Under the pieces are notes generated by a model. That model made no database searches, was not told where the DNA came from, and saw only the letters and a list, made by a program, of their open reading frames with translations. Shown one piece after another: positions 8,770 through 16,781 of a stretch of 38,482 nucleotides of DNA (the stretch's first letter is position 1; every line of letters begins with the position of its first letter). This stretch comes from Candidatus Peregrinibacteria bacterium. GTDB taxonomy: Bacteria; Patescibacteriota; Gracilibacteria; UBA1369; GCA-2718715. Both the position numbers and the translations under genes were made by a program. Location of the stretch: the NCBI GenBank assembly GCA_014240275.1, contig JAAZXH010000025.1, positions 1 to 38,482 on the forward strand, read 5' to 3'.

Positions 8770-9787
8770 GCTCATTCAACTTAGGACGTAAGCGGCTCTT
8801 GTATACCGCCAAACAGTCTTGTTTGTCTTTTCCTGTTCTGCGGAGCTCACGTTGTTTCTCAATTGGTAGGCTGGTTATTTCATGGCATTTTTTTGTACAG
8901 CAATTATTGAATTTTTCTTTGCATGTTTGGCATTGAATAAAAAGTAGGTGGCAGTCATCGTTAGCACAGTTGGTATGTTGATCACATGGCTGGTCACATT
9001 GATGGCATTGTGAAATTACATCACTGGTGATTTTTTCACCAAGACGTTCATCAAAAACAAAGTTTTTACCTTTAAATTTGATTTCTAACCCCTCTTTTTC
9101 ACATTGGTGCTTATAATCAATAATTCCACCATGTAATTGGTTAACGTCATTAAAGCCTTTGTGCTTAAAGTAAGCAGAGGCTTTTTCACAACGTATTCCA
9201 CCCGTACAATAAAGAAGTATTTTTTCACCCTTTTTATTTTCAACCATTTTTAATGCTGCGGGTAAAACTTCCCGAAAGGTATCTCCGTCTATAGTTAAGG
9301 CAGAATCAAACAGACCCACTTCAGTTTCATAGTGGTTACGCATATCTATCACTATTGCACCTTCATCGATGGCTTTGTTGAATTCAGCTGCGCTTAAATG
9401 ATTACCAACGTTTTGGGTGTCAAAACTTGCATCTTCTAACCCATCTGCAACAACTTTATCTCGAATTTTAATCGTAAGTTTGTAAAAGGATTTTCCATCA
9501 TCTTCTACAGCTATTTTAAAAGGAATATTCTTTAAATTATCGTTTTGCTGCAAAAAGGTGTGTAAGTCTTTAACACTCTCAGATGGAACAGAGATTTGGG
9601 CGTTAATTCCTTCGTAAGCCACGTATGTCCTACCAAGTACCTTTAAGTCTGCAAAACCTTGCATTAACCAATCTTTAAAAGCTTGTAGATCTGTAATGTT
9701 AAAATATTTATAAAAAGAAATAGTAGTCCGTTTATCCGTACTAGCTTGCATTTGAGACTTTAAAACTTCACGTGGAATAAACTTCAT
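8759..9787 (-). CDS. trhO: tRNA uridine-34 hydroxylase, rhodanese family
   Basis: TrhO (YceA) performs oxygen-dependent 5-hydroxylation of wobble uridine in tRNA. The order is an N-terminal alpha/beta domain (about 20-115, containing YVAYEGINAQ), a rhodanese domain (about 130-225) with active-site Cys194 in YCTGGIRC, and a Cys-rich C-terminal zinc-binding tail (about 262-310) with many C-x2-C pairs. 342 aa is normal. The start at 9787 gives the family's usual N-terminus. It fits a window rich in RNA-modification genes. Confidence 0.95.
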   Translation of the reverse strand: MKFIPREVLKSQMQASTDKRTTISFYKYFNITDLQAFKDWLMQGFADLKVLGRTYVAYEGINAQISVPSESVKDLHTFLQQNDNLKNIPFKIAVEDDGKSFYKLTIKIRDKVVADGLEDASFDTQNVGNHLSAAEFNKAIDEGAIVIDMRNHYETEVGLFDSALTIDGDTFREVLPAALKMVENKKGEKILLYCTGGIRCEKASAYFKHKGFNDVNQLHGGIIDYKHQCEKEGLEIKFKGKNFVFDERLGEKITSDVISQCHQCDQPCDQHTNCANDDCHLLFIQCQTCKEKFNNCCTKKCHEITSLPIEKQRELRRTGKDKQDCLAVYKSRLRPKLNELKV

Positions 9788-9837
9788 ACATAGGCTTAAT
9801 TTACCTAGAATCTAACATGTTTTACGCAAGTTTGCAA

Positions 9838-10986
9838 CTATAGTTTCGAAAGTGTATCTTTAATATTATTTATTAAATTATTGTCTTTTAGTTTGCGAGC
9901 AATTTTTAACATTCTTTTATAGGTTGCCTTATGTCGTTTAGCATCTGATATAGTTTTAACATTTTTTAATTCTACCACAAGTTTATTATACATTTGGGTG
10001 TAAATATGCTTGGTTTGGCCAGAGTTATGAGCGATGTTTGCATAGTACAGTGATTTTTTAAACTTGTTTTTCTGCAGGTATAAATCTGATATTTGTCTAA
10101 TAAACTCAAGTCGGACATTTTTATCGATAATTTTTTCGATAAAAAATAAAGCGTTTTTAGGAGCAGATTTATGAATATAAAATAGAGACATTTTTTTATA
10201 AGCTGTTTGCATATTGTCCTCAATTACTGGGTTTTGTGAAATACGTTTTGCAAAACTCATCATTTTATAAAAGGCTTTCGGTGAAATCGGAGTAGTATGA
10301 TAGTTTAAATCTGAAACATCCAGTAGGTTAACAGCTAATAACTCTGTTATTGGAAAGGTTTTAGTAGTTTCATTATCAATCAAAAACTCACCATTGGTAG
10401 CTTCAATATCAAGACCTTTAAAATGTAGGCAAACGTGATCTTTAGGCAACTTAATACGCAAATCATTTGCATCATATTCCAAACAATATAAATGTAAGTA
10501 TAAAGTACATATTTGATTACAATCATACGTCTTTATAGCGTCTTCAGGTTGTAATAATTGGCCAAAAGCTACTCCAGCTTCGTACACAAGTTTCGAACCT
10601 GGTTTTAAAAATAAAGAGATTTTTTTAAGGAACATTAAACGGTTAATTTCATCTTGGTTAAAACGAATACCAAATTTTGCTAAAATATCGTTAGCATTTA
10701 GTTGGGTTGATTTAGAAAACTCTAAAAAACAGGATTCGATTTCAGCTAAATTCCTATGCATTATCAAGCGGTTACCGCGAGTGTAATTTGAATAACCATG
10801 ATAGTATTTTTCAATCAGCAGAGCTAGTTTTGCTGTATTAATATTTAGTAATTCTAAGGATTGCCTACGTATTTTAGAGTTTGTTGTAAAGAACCTTCCA
10901 GAAAAGAAAAACTTTTTACACCGTAGTTCAAACTTGTCAGTCAGTCCAAGAATGTAAAGGTAAAATTTATAAATTTTATTTAGCAT
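9838..10986 (-). CDS. putative transglutaminase-like/TPR-like protein
   Basis: 382 aa, basic, no signal peptide. Residues about 130-205 carry a spaced Cys-His-Asp pattern. Cys156 (in DCNQIC) is followed by the helical segment TLYLHLY, then HVCLHF (His184 or His188), then DIEATNG (Asp193). This is the order and spacing of the transglutaminase-like (SirB1-type) cysteine-protease fold. Residues about 260-350 look like paired helices resembling TPRs (for example YLQKNKFKKSLYYANIAH). The N-terminal 120 residues are Lys-rich and unassigned. It overlaps the upstream Nudix gene by 11 bases, so the two are probably translated together. The enzymatic function is inferred from motif spacing only. Confidence 0.55.
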   Translation of the reverse strand: MLNKIYKFYLYILGLTDKFELRCKKFFFSGRFFTTNSKIRRQSLELLNINTAKLALLIEKYYHGYSNYTRGNRLIMHRNLAEIESCFLEFSKSTQLNANDILAKFGIRFNQDEINRLMFLKKISLFLKPGSKLVYEAGVAFGQLLQPEDAIKTYDCNQICTLYLHLYCLEYDANDLRIKLPKDHVCLHFKGLDIEATNGEFLIDNETTKTFPITELLAVNLLDVSDLNYHTTPISPKAFYKMMSFAKRISQNPVIEDNMQTAYKKMSLFYIHKSAPKNALFFIEKIIDKNVRLEFIRQISDLYLQKNKFKKSLYYANIAHNSGQTKHIYTQMYNKLVVELKNVKTISDAKRHKATYKRMLKIARKLKDNNLINNIKDTLSKL

Positions 10987-12181
10987 ATATTACGTAACTA
11001 AGTCCAGCAAGAGTGAGCGAACATTGAATCTCACCCTCACTAATTATATCATGTAATTCTGCTTTAGTAAACCATTGAAAGGTCTTGATATGCTCATCGG
11101 CTTGAAGCCTTAAATCAAACTTACTAGCATCTAATTTAATATGTACTAGGTGCATACTGCTCACATCAATAGCTGTGTTTGGTATGAGGTTTTGTAAATA
11201 ATGGGTAGATACAATTGCTGTTTCTTTCAGGTTAATTTCTTCCTTGCATTCACGCACGGCTGCTGCAATCAAGTCGACATCTGTTTTTTCAATACCACCG
11301 CGAACTAGTTCCCAGTAATAAGAGCCAAGATCTGCCATATCAGGAAACACAGGGAAGATATTCGGTACATCTTTTTGCAATGGGGCGTGTCTCCATATTC
11401 GAATAAGTCCAAATTCACCCTTTTGATTTTCCAACAAGGTGATCACACCGGGAGTCCAGAAAACTAGAGGTTGTTTATATTGTTTGTCCGACTGAATTAC
11501 GCCTTCATAGACTTGAATTACGGTATTTTTCTTTTGAAAGGGGGCTCCAAGCTTGCTTACAAAGGAACGGTTCTCTAATTTATTGGCTTTATGAACCCTT
11601 TGTAGTTTGAATTTTGCTAGTTTTGAAGGGTAATTCCCATTATTTAAAAAGTTTCTAAACTGAAATTTAAATTTAAAGGCTTTAAGTAGCATAGCTAACT
11701 TATCACTAAATTTTTTAGACTGTTTACGTTTTTGGACTTCCACTTTGAAATTCCCAAAATAAATTACTTTAAATCCAGCCTCCCAAGTCAGAGCGGCAGC
11801 TTTTACATCAGCTCCAGCTTGACTAAAATCAAGATTCAAAGATTGGTAGTACTCAGCTGGCATAAATAGTAAATCTGAAGTTAGCCAGTCTACCTCTTGT
11901 CGTTTCTTGACATCTAGATCCCATAATAAATAGCGACGCATTCTTTGGGAGAAGCGTGTTCTAAGAAAGCTAAAGTTTTTCACTATTAGGTCTAATAGGG
12001 CTGGGAAATTACGAAAATTATCAAGGGTCTTTCCTTTGTGGGTAATCCGAACCGAAGCAATTTTGATCTGAGGGTCAGCCTCCATAGCACTCAGAAGTTG
12101 AGCTTGCACTTCATCAAGTTTACACTTTAATGTATTGATGACTACAAATTTTTGTTCTTTGTGTTCTAGAAATTTTAACAT
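10976..12181 (-). CDS. Nudix hydrolase with large N-terminal extension
   Basis: 401 aa. Residues about 235-395 form a Nudix fold. The Nudix box runs from about 295 to 318 with the catalytic R-E-x-x-E-E core intact (RECKEE, 310-315). The box is imperfect: the first Glu of G-x5-E is Val302 and the Gly near its end is Asn317. The upstream ELVRGG (291-296) is typical. About 235 N-terminal residues are Lys/Phe-rich and unrecognised. Substrate cannot be predicted. It sits 2 bases after the DUF2130 gene and overlaps the transglutaminase-like gene, so the three appear to be one transcription unit. Confidence 0.82.
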   Translation of the reverse strand: MLKFLEHKEQKFVVINTLKCKLDEVQAQLLSAMEADPQIKIASVRITHKGKTLDNFRNFPALLDLIVKNFSFLRTRFSQRMRRYLLWDLDVKKRQEVDWLTSDLLFMPAEYYQSLNLDFSQAGADVKAAALTWEAGFKVIYFGNFKVEVQKRKQSKKFSDKLAMLLKAFKFKFQFRNFLNNGNYPSKLAKFKLQRVHKANKLENRSFVSKLGAPFQKKNTVIQVYEGVIQSDKQYKQPLVFWTPGVITLLENQKGEFGLIRIWRHAPLQKDVPNIFPVFPDMADLGSYYWELVRGGIEKTDVDLIAAAVRECKEEINLKETAIVSTHYLQNLIPNTAIDVSSMHLVHIKLDASKFDLRLQADEHIKTFQWFTKAELHDIISEGEIQCSLTLAGLSYVIYAK

Positions 12182-12183
12182 TC

Positions 12184-13383
12184 TTATTCTGGTAACTCTA
12201 ATAATTCAATGGTAGGTAAGCTCCCTCCAATAATACCTTGCATATCTCCATAAAGTCCAGCGGTGTTATCTATAACTTTTTCAATTTCTTTCTCACGCTT
12301 ATTCCAAATTCTTTGCATCGCACGTTTTTCAGTATCGAGTCCTTCTTTCAGAGATTTAAAGGCATATACAATGTTCTCGATACGATTTTTGAATTGTGGG
12401 CCAGACAAGTACTTATACAAAAACTGAATTTTCTCATCTCGATTTTCAAGTGAATTTGATAAGCGATAAATATTTTCAAGATGAAAACGTAATGCTGAAA
12501 CCAAAGGTTTTAAATGTTGAAAACTCACTACAAACACTCCCTCAATTACAGTAAAGTGTTCTACTTCTTTTGGTAAAGATTTTGAAACTAAGATTGCAAT
12601 ATCTGCTTTAACTAAACCTTGATCATGCTTGAGTTTACCTATCCAGGCCGAGGACCATTCTTTGGTATTTTTTGACTCAAACACAATCTTACCCGATTCC
12701 ATTCCCTCAGAATATACGGTTTGGATCAAGTCAGCTCCTTTGATCCCAGTTGGAACATCGGTAATAGTATCTGATGGGAACCAGTCGCCTAGCCAGGCCT
12801 TAATAGTGTTTTCAGAAGCATCTCCCTGCAGCTGCATAGAACCCTGCTCTAGCTTTCTTTTTAAACTTAATATATCACTTTCCATTTGTTTGGTTTTTTG
12901 CTGCTCTAGTCTAGTTTTTTCCCGCTCCTGCTCAATTTGGTTACTAAACTGATTCTTAATTTGCAGCTCCATGAGATCGCGCTCTTGTTTTAAGTTTTCA
13001 GTGAGTTTTTTTTGCATGGCGGCTTTTTCTTCTTCTAGCTCTTTACGGGCCTCAAACTGAAGCTTTAACATTTTTTGTTCTTGTTTTTGCAGTTTGTCTT
13101 GCAAGCTTTTTTCACTATCTAATTGAGCTTGAAATTGTTTCTTTAAATTTAAATTTGTTTGATTCATTTCGGTGAATTTTTTTTGATTAGCTTCTTGAGC
13201 TTTTTCTAAGGCCATTTTCCAGGCAACGAGTTTTTGTTCTTGAAGCTTTTTGTCAAATTGAGCAGTTAGGTCTTGCTCTAGTTTAGAAGATTTTTCTTGA
13301 AAGTTCTTTTCTAATTTATTGTAAAGTATTTTCGAAATTTCAATCATCTGACTACAGTGAGGACAAGCAATTTTTTCTAACAT
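12184..13383 (-). CDS. DUF2130 protein, coiled coil plus PD-(D/E)XK-like nuclease domain
   Basis: 399 aa. The N-terminus CPHC (Cys7, Cys10) is a half zinc-knuckle. Residues about 20-185 are an almost unbroken Gln/Lys/Glu coiled coil. Residues about 186-330 match the DUF2130 core: GADLIQ (Asp218), then IVFESKN (Glu236-x-Lys238), a D...E-x-K arrangement typical of restriction-endonuclease-fold nucleases. Biological role is unknown for the family; an action on DNA is inferred from the fold. First gene of the leftward unit with the Nudix and transglutaminase-like genes. Confidence 0.88.
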   Translation of the reverse strand: MLEKIACPHCSQMIEISKILYNKLEKNFQEKSSKLEQDLTAQFDKKLQEQKLVAWKMALEKAQEANQKKFTEMNQTNLNLKKQFQAQLDSEKSLQDKLQKQEQKMLKLQFEARKELEEEKAAMQKKLTENLKQERDLMELQIKNQFSNQIEQEREKTRLEQQKTKQMESDILSLKRKLEQGSMQLQGDASENTIKAWLGDWFPSDTITDVPTGIKGADLIQTVYSEGMESGKIVFESKNTKEWSSAWIGKLKHDQGLVKADIAILVSKSLPKEVEHFTVIEGVFVVSFQHLKPLVSALRFHLENIYRLSNSLENRDEKIQFLYKYLSGPQFKNRIENIVYAFKSLKEGLDTEKRAMQRIWNKREKEIEKVIDNTAGLYGDMQGIIGGSLPTIELLELPE

Positions 13384-13419
13384 AAATGAATTTAAGTAAT
13401 TACATCATAGCATACATAT

Positions 13420-13444
13420 AAAAAAAATCACCCTATGCGGATGA
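13420..13444 (-). terminator. intrinsic terminator of tRNA-Val
   Basis: On the minus strand the stem TCATCC/GGGTGA (one T-G pair) with loop GCATA is followed directly by eight T residues, starting 3 bases after the encoded CCA of the tRNA. Confidence 0.65.
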
Positions 13445-13447
13445 AAG

Positions 13448-13524
13448 TGGTGGGCGCAGAGGGATTCGAACCCCCGACCTCCTCGGTGTAAACGAGATGC
13501 TCTAGCCAACTGAGCTATGCGCCC
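13448..13524 (-). tRNA. tRNA-Val (UAC)
   Basis: 77 bases including a genomic CCA. Acceptor stem GGGCGCA/TGCGCCC, discriminator A. The D arm has AGCTCAGTTGG. The anticodon loop TTTACAC gives anticodon TAC. The T arm has GGTTCGAATCC. It has its own predicted promoter and terminator. Confidence 0.97.
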
Positions 13525-13542
13525 TAACAAAAAAGCTTTATC

Positions 13543-13570
13543 ATTATAGCGAAAAAAAAATATGAATCAA
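13543..13570 (-). promoter_or_regulatory. promoter of tRNA-Val
   Basis: Minus strand: TTGATT (13570-13565), 16-base spacer, TATAAT (13548-13543), 18 bases before the tRNA 5' end. The -35 lies over the last codons of the sigma4/HARE-HTH gene. Confidence 0.6.
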
Positions 13571-14616
13571 GACTTTTTTAAATCAAAGGAGTTTTTTCCG
13601 ATTCTTTCAAACAAATCTTTGTTTTTAAGGTTAAGTAAAATAGTAATCCGTTTCACTTGTCTTTTTTCTAGTACCTTTGCTACGATTTCATTTCTAGTCA
13701 GTGCTCCGTGCTCTTTTAATACTTCGGTAATTACATCTGCTACTGTACCTGTTTTATAGCCCCATTCTTTCAGAGCGTAAATACCACGGCCAATCAAAAC
13801 AAAATCTTTAAAGCGAATTAATTCATTATGTACAGCTTGAGTATTTACTGTTTTACTATCAAATTTGTGCATACTGATTCTATCCGCAATCTCAATATAG
13901 TGCATTGGTTTATTGAATTCTCTAAGTACGTAAAATATTTTATCTCTCAAGGTTTTTGGATTGATATTTCTCCAGCTAGCTAAGCCTAGAGTTCCGTCAT
14001 CTAAAACCTTTAGTCTTCTATCTAGGTCAAAGCAAGAAATTGCAAAGGCTTGAGTTACTTTTACCGATAAATCTTTAATTAATTTAGAGGCAAGTGTATT
14101 AGTCTTTGTAATTTCACCAGACCCGCTAAGAGCTTTGTAGGCAGCTTGAGCAACTAGTTTTACATTTGGGCCTTTTACGTGACTCAGTTTCCAGTAAGGT
14201 CGAAACTGAATAGTGTTATGGACGTGAGCAATTTCTTTAGTAAGGTCGATAGTAAGTTTTAAGGCATTGATATGAAAATCTGTACTGAGTTTTGACTTCT
14301 TAGCAATTAAAGTAATTACACGTCCTTCTTCACCAATTCCACCTAGCTCTTGTAAAACTTCAATGGCCAAATCCGTAATTTCAGAAAGTTCAGTGTTATT
14401 GACATTTCTTTCTAATTTTTTGAGCGCATTTTTTTCAATTTGACGAATTCTTTCACGTGTAACATTGAAGGTTTGACCGATTTTTTCTAAAGTGATTTTG
14501 TTTTCAGAAGTTAGGCTAAAGCGGTTTTCGATAATATACTTCTCTTTATCAGATAAGACAATCATTAAGCCACTGATCAGTTCTTGAACTTTGGCTAGAG
14601 TTTCTTGATGGTTCAT
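13567..14616 (-). CDS. sigma-70 region 4-like / HARE-HTH regulatory protein
   Basis: 349-aa DNA-binding protein. Residues about 43-70 (LEKIGQTFNVTRERIRQIEK) are a canonical sigma-70 region 4.2 helix-turn-helix, the element that reads -35 boxes. Residues about 220-287 match the HARE-HTH domain of the RNA polymerase delta subunit (starts NPKTLRDKIF, ends RGIYALKEWGY). A second winged-helix-like segment follows (291-345). Sigma regions 2 and 3 are absent, so it is not a complete sigma factor; an RNA-polymerase-associated transcription modulator is likely. This combination is frequent in CPR genomes. A TATAAT on the minus strand at 14645-14650 could serve it, about 30 bases before the ATG. Confidence 0.82.
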   Translation of the reverse strand: MNHQETLAKVQELISGLMIVLSDKEKYIIENRFSLTSENKITLEKIGQTFNVTRERIRQIEKNALKKLERNVNNTELSEITDLAIEVLQELGGIGEEGRVITLIAKKSKLSTDFHINALKLTIDLTKEIAHVHNTIQFRPYWKLSHVKGPNVKLVAQAAYKALSGSGEITKTNTLASKLIKDLSVKVTQAFAISCFDLDRRLKVLDDGTLGLASWRNINPKTLRDKIFYVLREFNKPMHYIEIADRISMHKFDSKTVNTQAVHNELIRFKDFVLIGRGIYALKEWGYKTGTVADVITEVLKEHGALTRNEIVAKVLEKRQVKRITILLNLKNKDLFERIGKNSFDLKKS

Positions 14617-14703
14617 TTATGTTTTAATCTTAAAGGACAATATGATTATAAAAGTTTAAAATCATATTAAAAAGTTGAAATTTGATTTTAAAACCCTACA
14701 CAT

Positions 14704-14736
14704 AAAATCTGAAAACTGTAAACAGATTTTTTTGGC
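14704..14736. terminator. possible hairpin terminator after ruvA
   Basis: AAAATCTG (14704-14711) pairs with CAGATTTT (14723-14730) around an 11-base loop. The T run is longer on the plus strand, where no gene needs it. On the minus strand it lies just after the ruvA stop. It is a weak, AT-rich stem. Confidence 0.35.
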
Positions 14737-14744
14737 TTGCTTAT

Positions 14745-15305
14745 TTAATTATTAATGTTTTGTAGGAAATATTTAATAATGGACGCTGTATCACTTATAT
14801 GTTCTGGCTTTTTATTTAGAAAATCTTTTATTGTTTTGTCCCTATAACCAAGTTCACTTAAAGCGTAAATAACGTCTTGATTTTCAGTTGAGCCACTTGA
14901 CTTTTGAAAGAGAATATCTTCTAGGGCACCATTGCCAAATTCCAAAATAAGACGTTCCGCATTCTTTTTGCCAAGACCTTTTGCTTTTTGCAAAAATTTG
15001 ACGTCATTATTTGCAAAAGCTTGTAAGATATCTTGCATTCCAAGCGCTAGAATATTCAAGGCAGTTTTTGGACCAATCTTAGATAAACTAATTAGTTTCA
15101 AAAATAAAGCCTTCTCTGATAGAGATTGAAAGCCAAACAACGTTTGAGTATCGGAACCGAAGTGGTGGTAAATATAAATCTCTATTTCTTGGTTTACGTG
15201 CCAGCTAGCTCTAGTAAATATTTCGTAACCAACACATTTGTTGATCAGGAGATTAATAGAGTTTTCGTGGACTTCTATAATATTACCTTTTAGGTAAGTT
15301 ATCAT
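14745..15305 (-). CDS. ruvA: Holliday junction branch migration protein RuvA
   Basis: 186 aa. The N-terminal OB-fold (1-62, beginning MITYLKGNI and containing VGYEI) is followed by the tandem helix-hairpin-helix domain (about 70-130, SKIGPKTALNIL and AKGLGKKNAERLILEF). A short C-terminal domain III should bind RuvB. RuvA tetramers hold Holliday junctions for branch migration. Its ATG overlaps the tgt stop (ATGA), so translation is coupled. ruvB and ruvC are not in the window. Confidence 0.96.
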   Translation of the reverse strand: MITYLKGNIIEVHENSINLLINKCVGYEIFTRASWHVNQEIEIYIYHHFGSDTQTLFGFQSLSEKALFLKLISLSKIGPKTALNILALGMQDILQAFANNDVKFLQKAKGLGKKNAERLILEFGNGALEDILFQKSSGSTENQDVIYALSELGYRDKTIKDFLNKKPEHISDTASIIKYFLQNINN

Positions 15306-16462
15306 AAATTATCAGGCTTAAAATCAGCCCATCTATTATAGAATTCTTTTCGAAATTCTACAAATTTATTTTCTAAAATACTTTCACGAATTTGTTTCAT
15401 AAAGTCGAATAAGAACCATAAGTTATGCATGGATAAGATCCGCATCCCTAGCACTTCCTTCTCTTTCAATAGGTGCCTCACATATGCTTTAGAGTAGGTG
15501 TTTAGACCAAAGTGAGGACATTCTGAGATAGGAGACATATCTCTTTCATATTTTTTATTTAAGATATTTTTACGTCCAGTTTCATCATAAAAGCATCCAT
15601 GTCTGGCTAGTCTGGTTGGTAGTACACAGTCGAACATATCGACTCCTCTGTATACATTTTCTATAAAGTCTTCTGGAGTTCCCACCCCCATTAAATACCT
15701 TGGTTTATTTTTATCGATTTCTGGCATTATGTGATCTACCATTTCGTACATCACAGGTTTAGCTTCTCCTACTGACAAACCTCCGATAGCCACACCAAAA
15801 CTCCCTAAAGAGTTAATGAAGGCCGCCGATTGTTTACGTAGTTTTGGAAAGGTAACACCCTGAATAATTGGAAACAGGGTTTGCAAATTAGCATTACATT
15901 GTTTTTGATGTTCTCTCATGCATTCGTAGGCCCAGTTGTGAGTTAAATTCATAGCTTTGGTAGCAGCAAAAACGTCTGAGTCTGAAGGGGCACATACATC
16001 AATTGCCATCATGATATCCGAACCCAAGTTTTTTTGAATACGCACAACCTCGGCAGGCGAAAAAAAATGGCGGCTTCCATCTAAGTATGAGCGAAACTCT
16101 ATTCCATTATCTTTGATTTTTAAAGTATTCGACTTATTGTTTCCAAAACTCATGTTTTTTAAAGAGAAGGCCTGATAACCACCACTATCTGTTAAAATTG
16201 GTTTATTCCATTGCATAAAGTTATGCAGCCCTTGGTGTTCAGCAATCAGCTCAGAGGATGGACGCAAATGTAAGTGATAAGTATTTCCTAGTAAAATTTG
16301 ACACCCAAGTGTTTCTAGTTCGTGAGAGTTTAAGCCTTTTACAGAGGCTTTAGTTCCACACGGCATGAAAACTGGAGTTAGCACTTTTCCGTGCGGTAAT
16401 GTCAAAACTCCAGCACGAGCACTGGAGTTTTGACTTGTATTTTTAACTTTAAAATCAAACAT
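15302..16462 (-). CDS. tgt: tRNA-guanine transglycosylase with altered zinc site
   Basis: Exchanges guanine-34 for preQ1 in tRNAs with GUN anticodons. TIM-barrel enzyme of 386 aa (normal). Asp92 lies in DSGGYQ, Asp278 in the catalytic VDMFDCVLPTR loop, and GVGTPED is at 259-265. The usual C-x-C-x2-C zinc motif is not complete: the corresponding segment is CPHFGL (315-320), so only Cys315 remains, with His317 and Leu320 where cysteines are expected. The fourth ligand, His346 in MHN, is kept. The gene follows rpmE by 3 bases and overlaps ruvA by 4. Confidence 0.93.
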   Translation of the reverse strand: MFDFKVKNTSQNSSARAGVLTLPHGKVLTPVFMPCGTKASVKGLNSHELETLGCQILLGNTYHLHLRPSSELIAEHQGLHNFMQWNKPILTDSGGYQAFSLKNMSFGNNKSNTLKIKDNGIEFRSYLDGSRHFFSPAEVVRIQKNLGSDIMMAIDVCAPSDSDVFAATKAMNLTHNWAYECMREHQKQCNANLQTLFPIIQGVTFPKLRKQSAAFINSLGSFGVAIGGLSVGEAKPVMYEMVDHIMPEIDKNKPRYLMGVGTPEDFIENVYRGVDMFDCVLPTRLARHGCFYDETGRKNILNKKYERDMSPISECPHFGLNTYSKAYVRHLLKEKEVLGMRILSMHNLWFLFDFMKQIRESILENKFVEFRKEFYNRWADFKPDNL

Positions 16463-16465
16463 GAA

Positions 16466-16726
16466 CTAAGCGTCTTTATTTCTAGAAGCTGCAGCTGCTT
16501 GAACTTTGTTAAAGCGGTCCGCTCTACCTTCGGTATCGATGATACGTCTTTTACCAGTGTAAACTGGGTGCGTATCAGCTGTTACTTCCATACGGAATGC
16601 TTGATAAGTAACACCATCGATATCCATTGTTTCTTTAGAGGTTTGAGTACCTTTAGTGAAGTATTGTTTTCCTGATGAGGAATCAATATAAACTACATCA
16701 TGTTTTTTTGGTTGATCTTTTTTCAT
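16466..16726 (-). CDS. rpmE2: ribosomal protein bL31, type B
   Basis: 86-aa large-subunit ribosomal protein. The C-terminal part (HPVYTGKRRIIDTEGRADRFN, in two segments about 53-75) is the L31 signature. There is no cysteine, so this is the zinc-independent (C-) paralogue. It lies between gyrA (55-base gap) and tgt (3-base gap). The minus-strand leader shows only a weak TTGTTA element and no clear -10. Confidence 0.93.
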   Translation of the reverse strand: MKKDQPKKHDVVYIDSSSGKQYFTKGTQTSKETMDIDGVTYQAFRMEVTADTHPVYTGKRRIIDTEGRADRFNKVQAAAASRNKDA

Positions 16727-16781
16727 ACTTTCTTATTTAATCATATATCTTTTAACAAATTTTCGACCTTAATGCAAGCTT

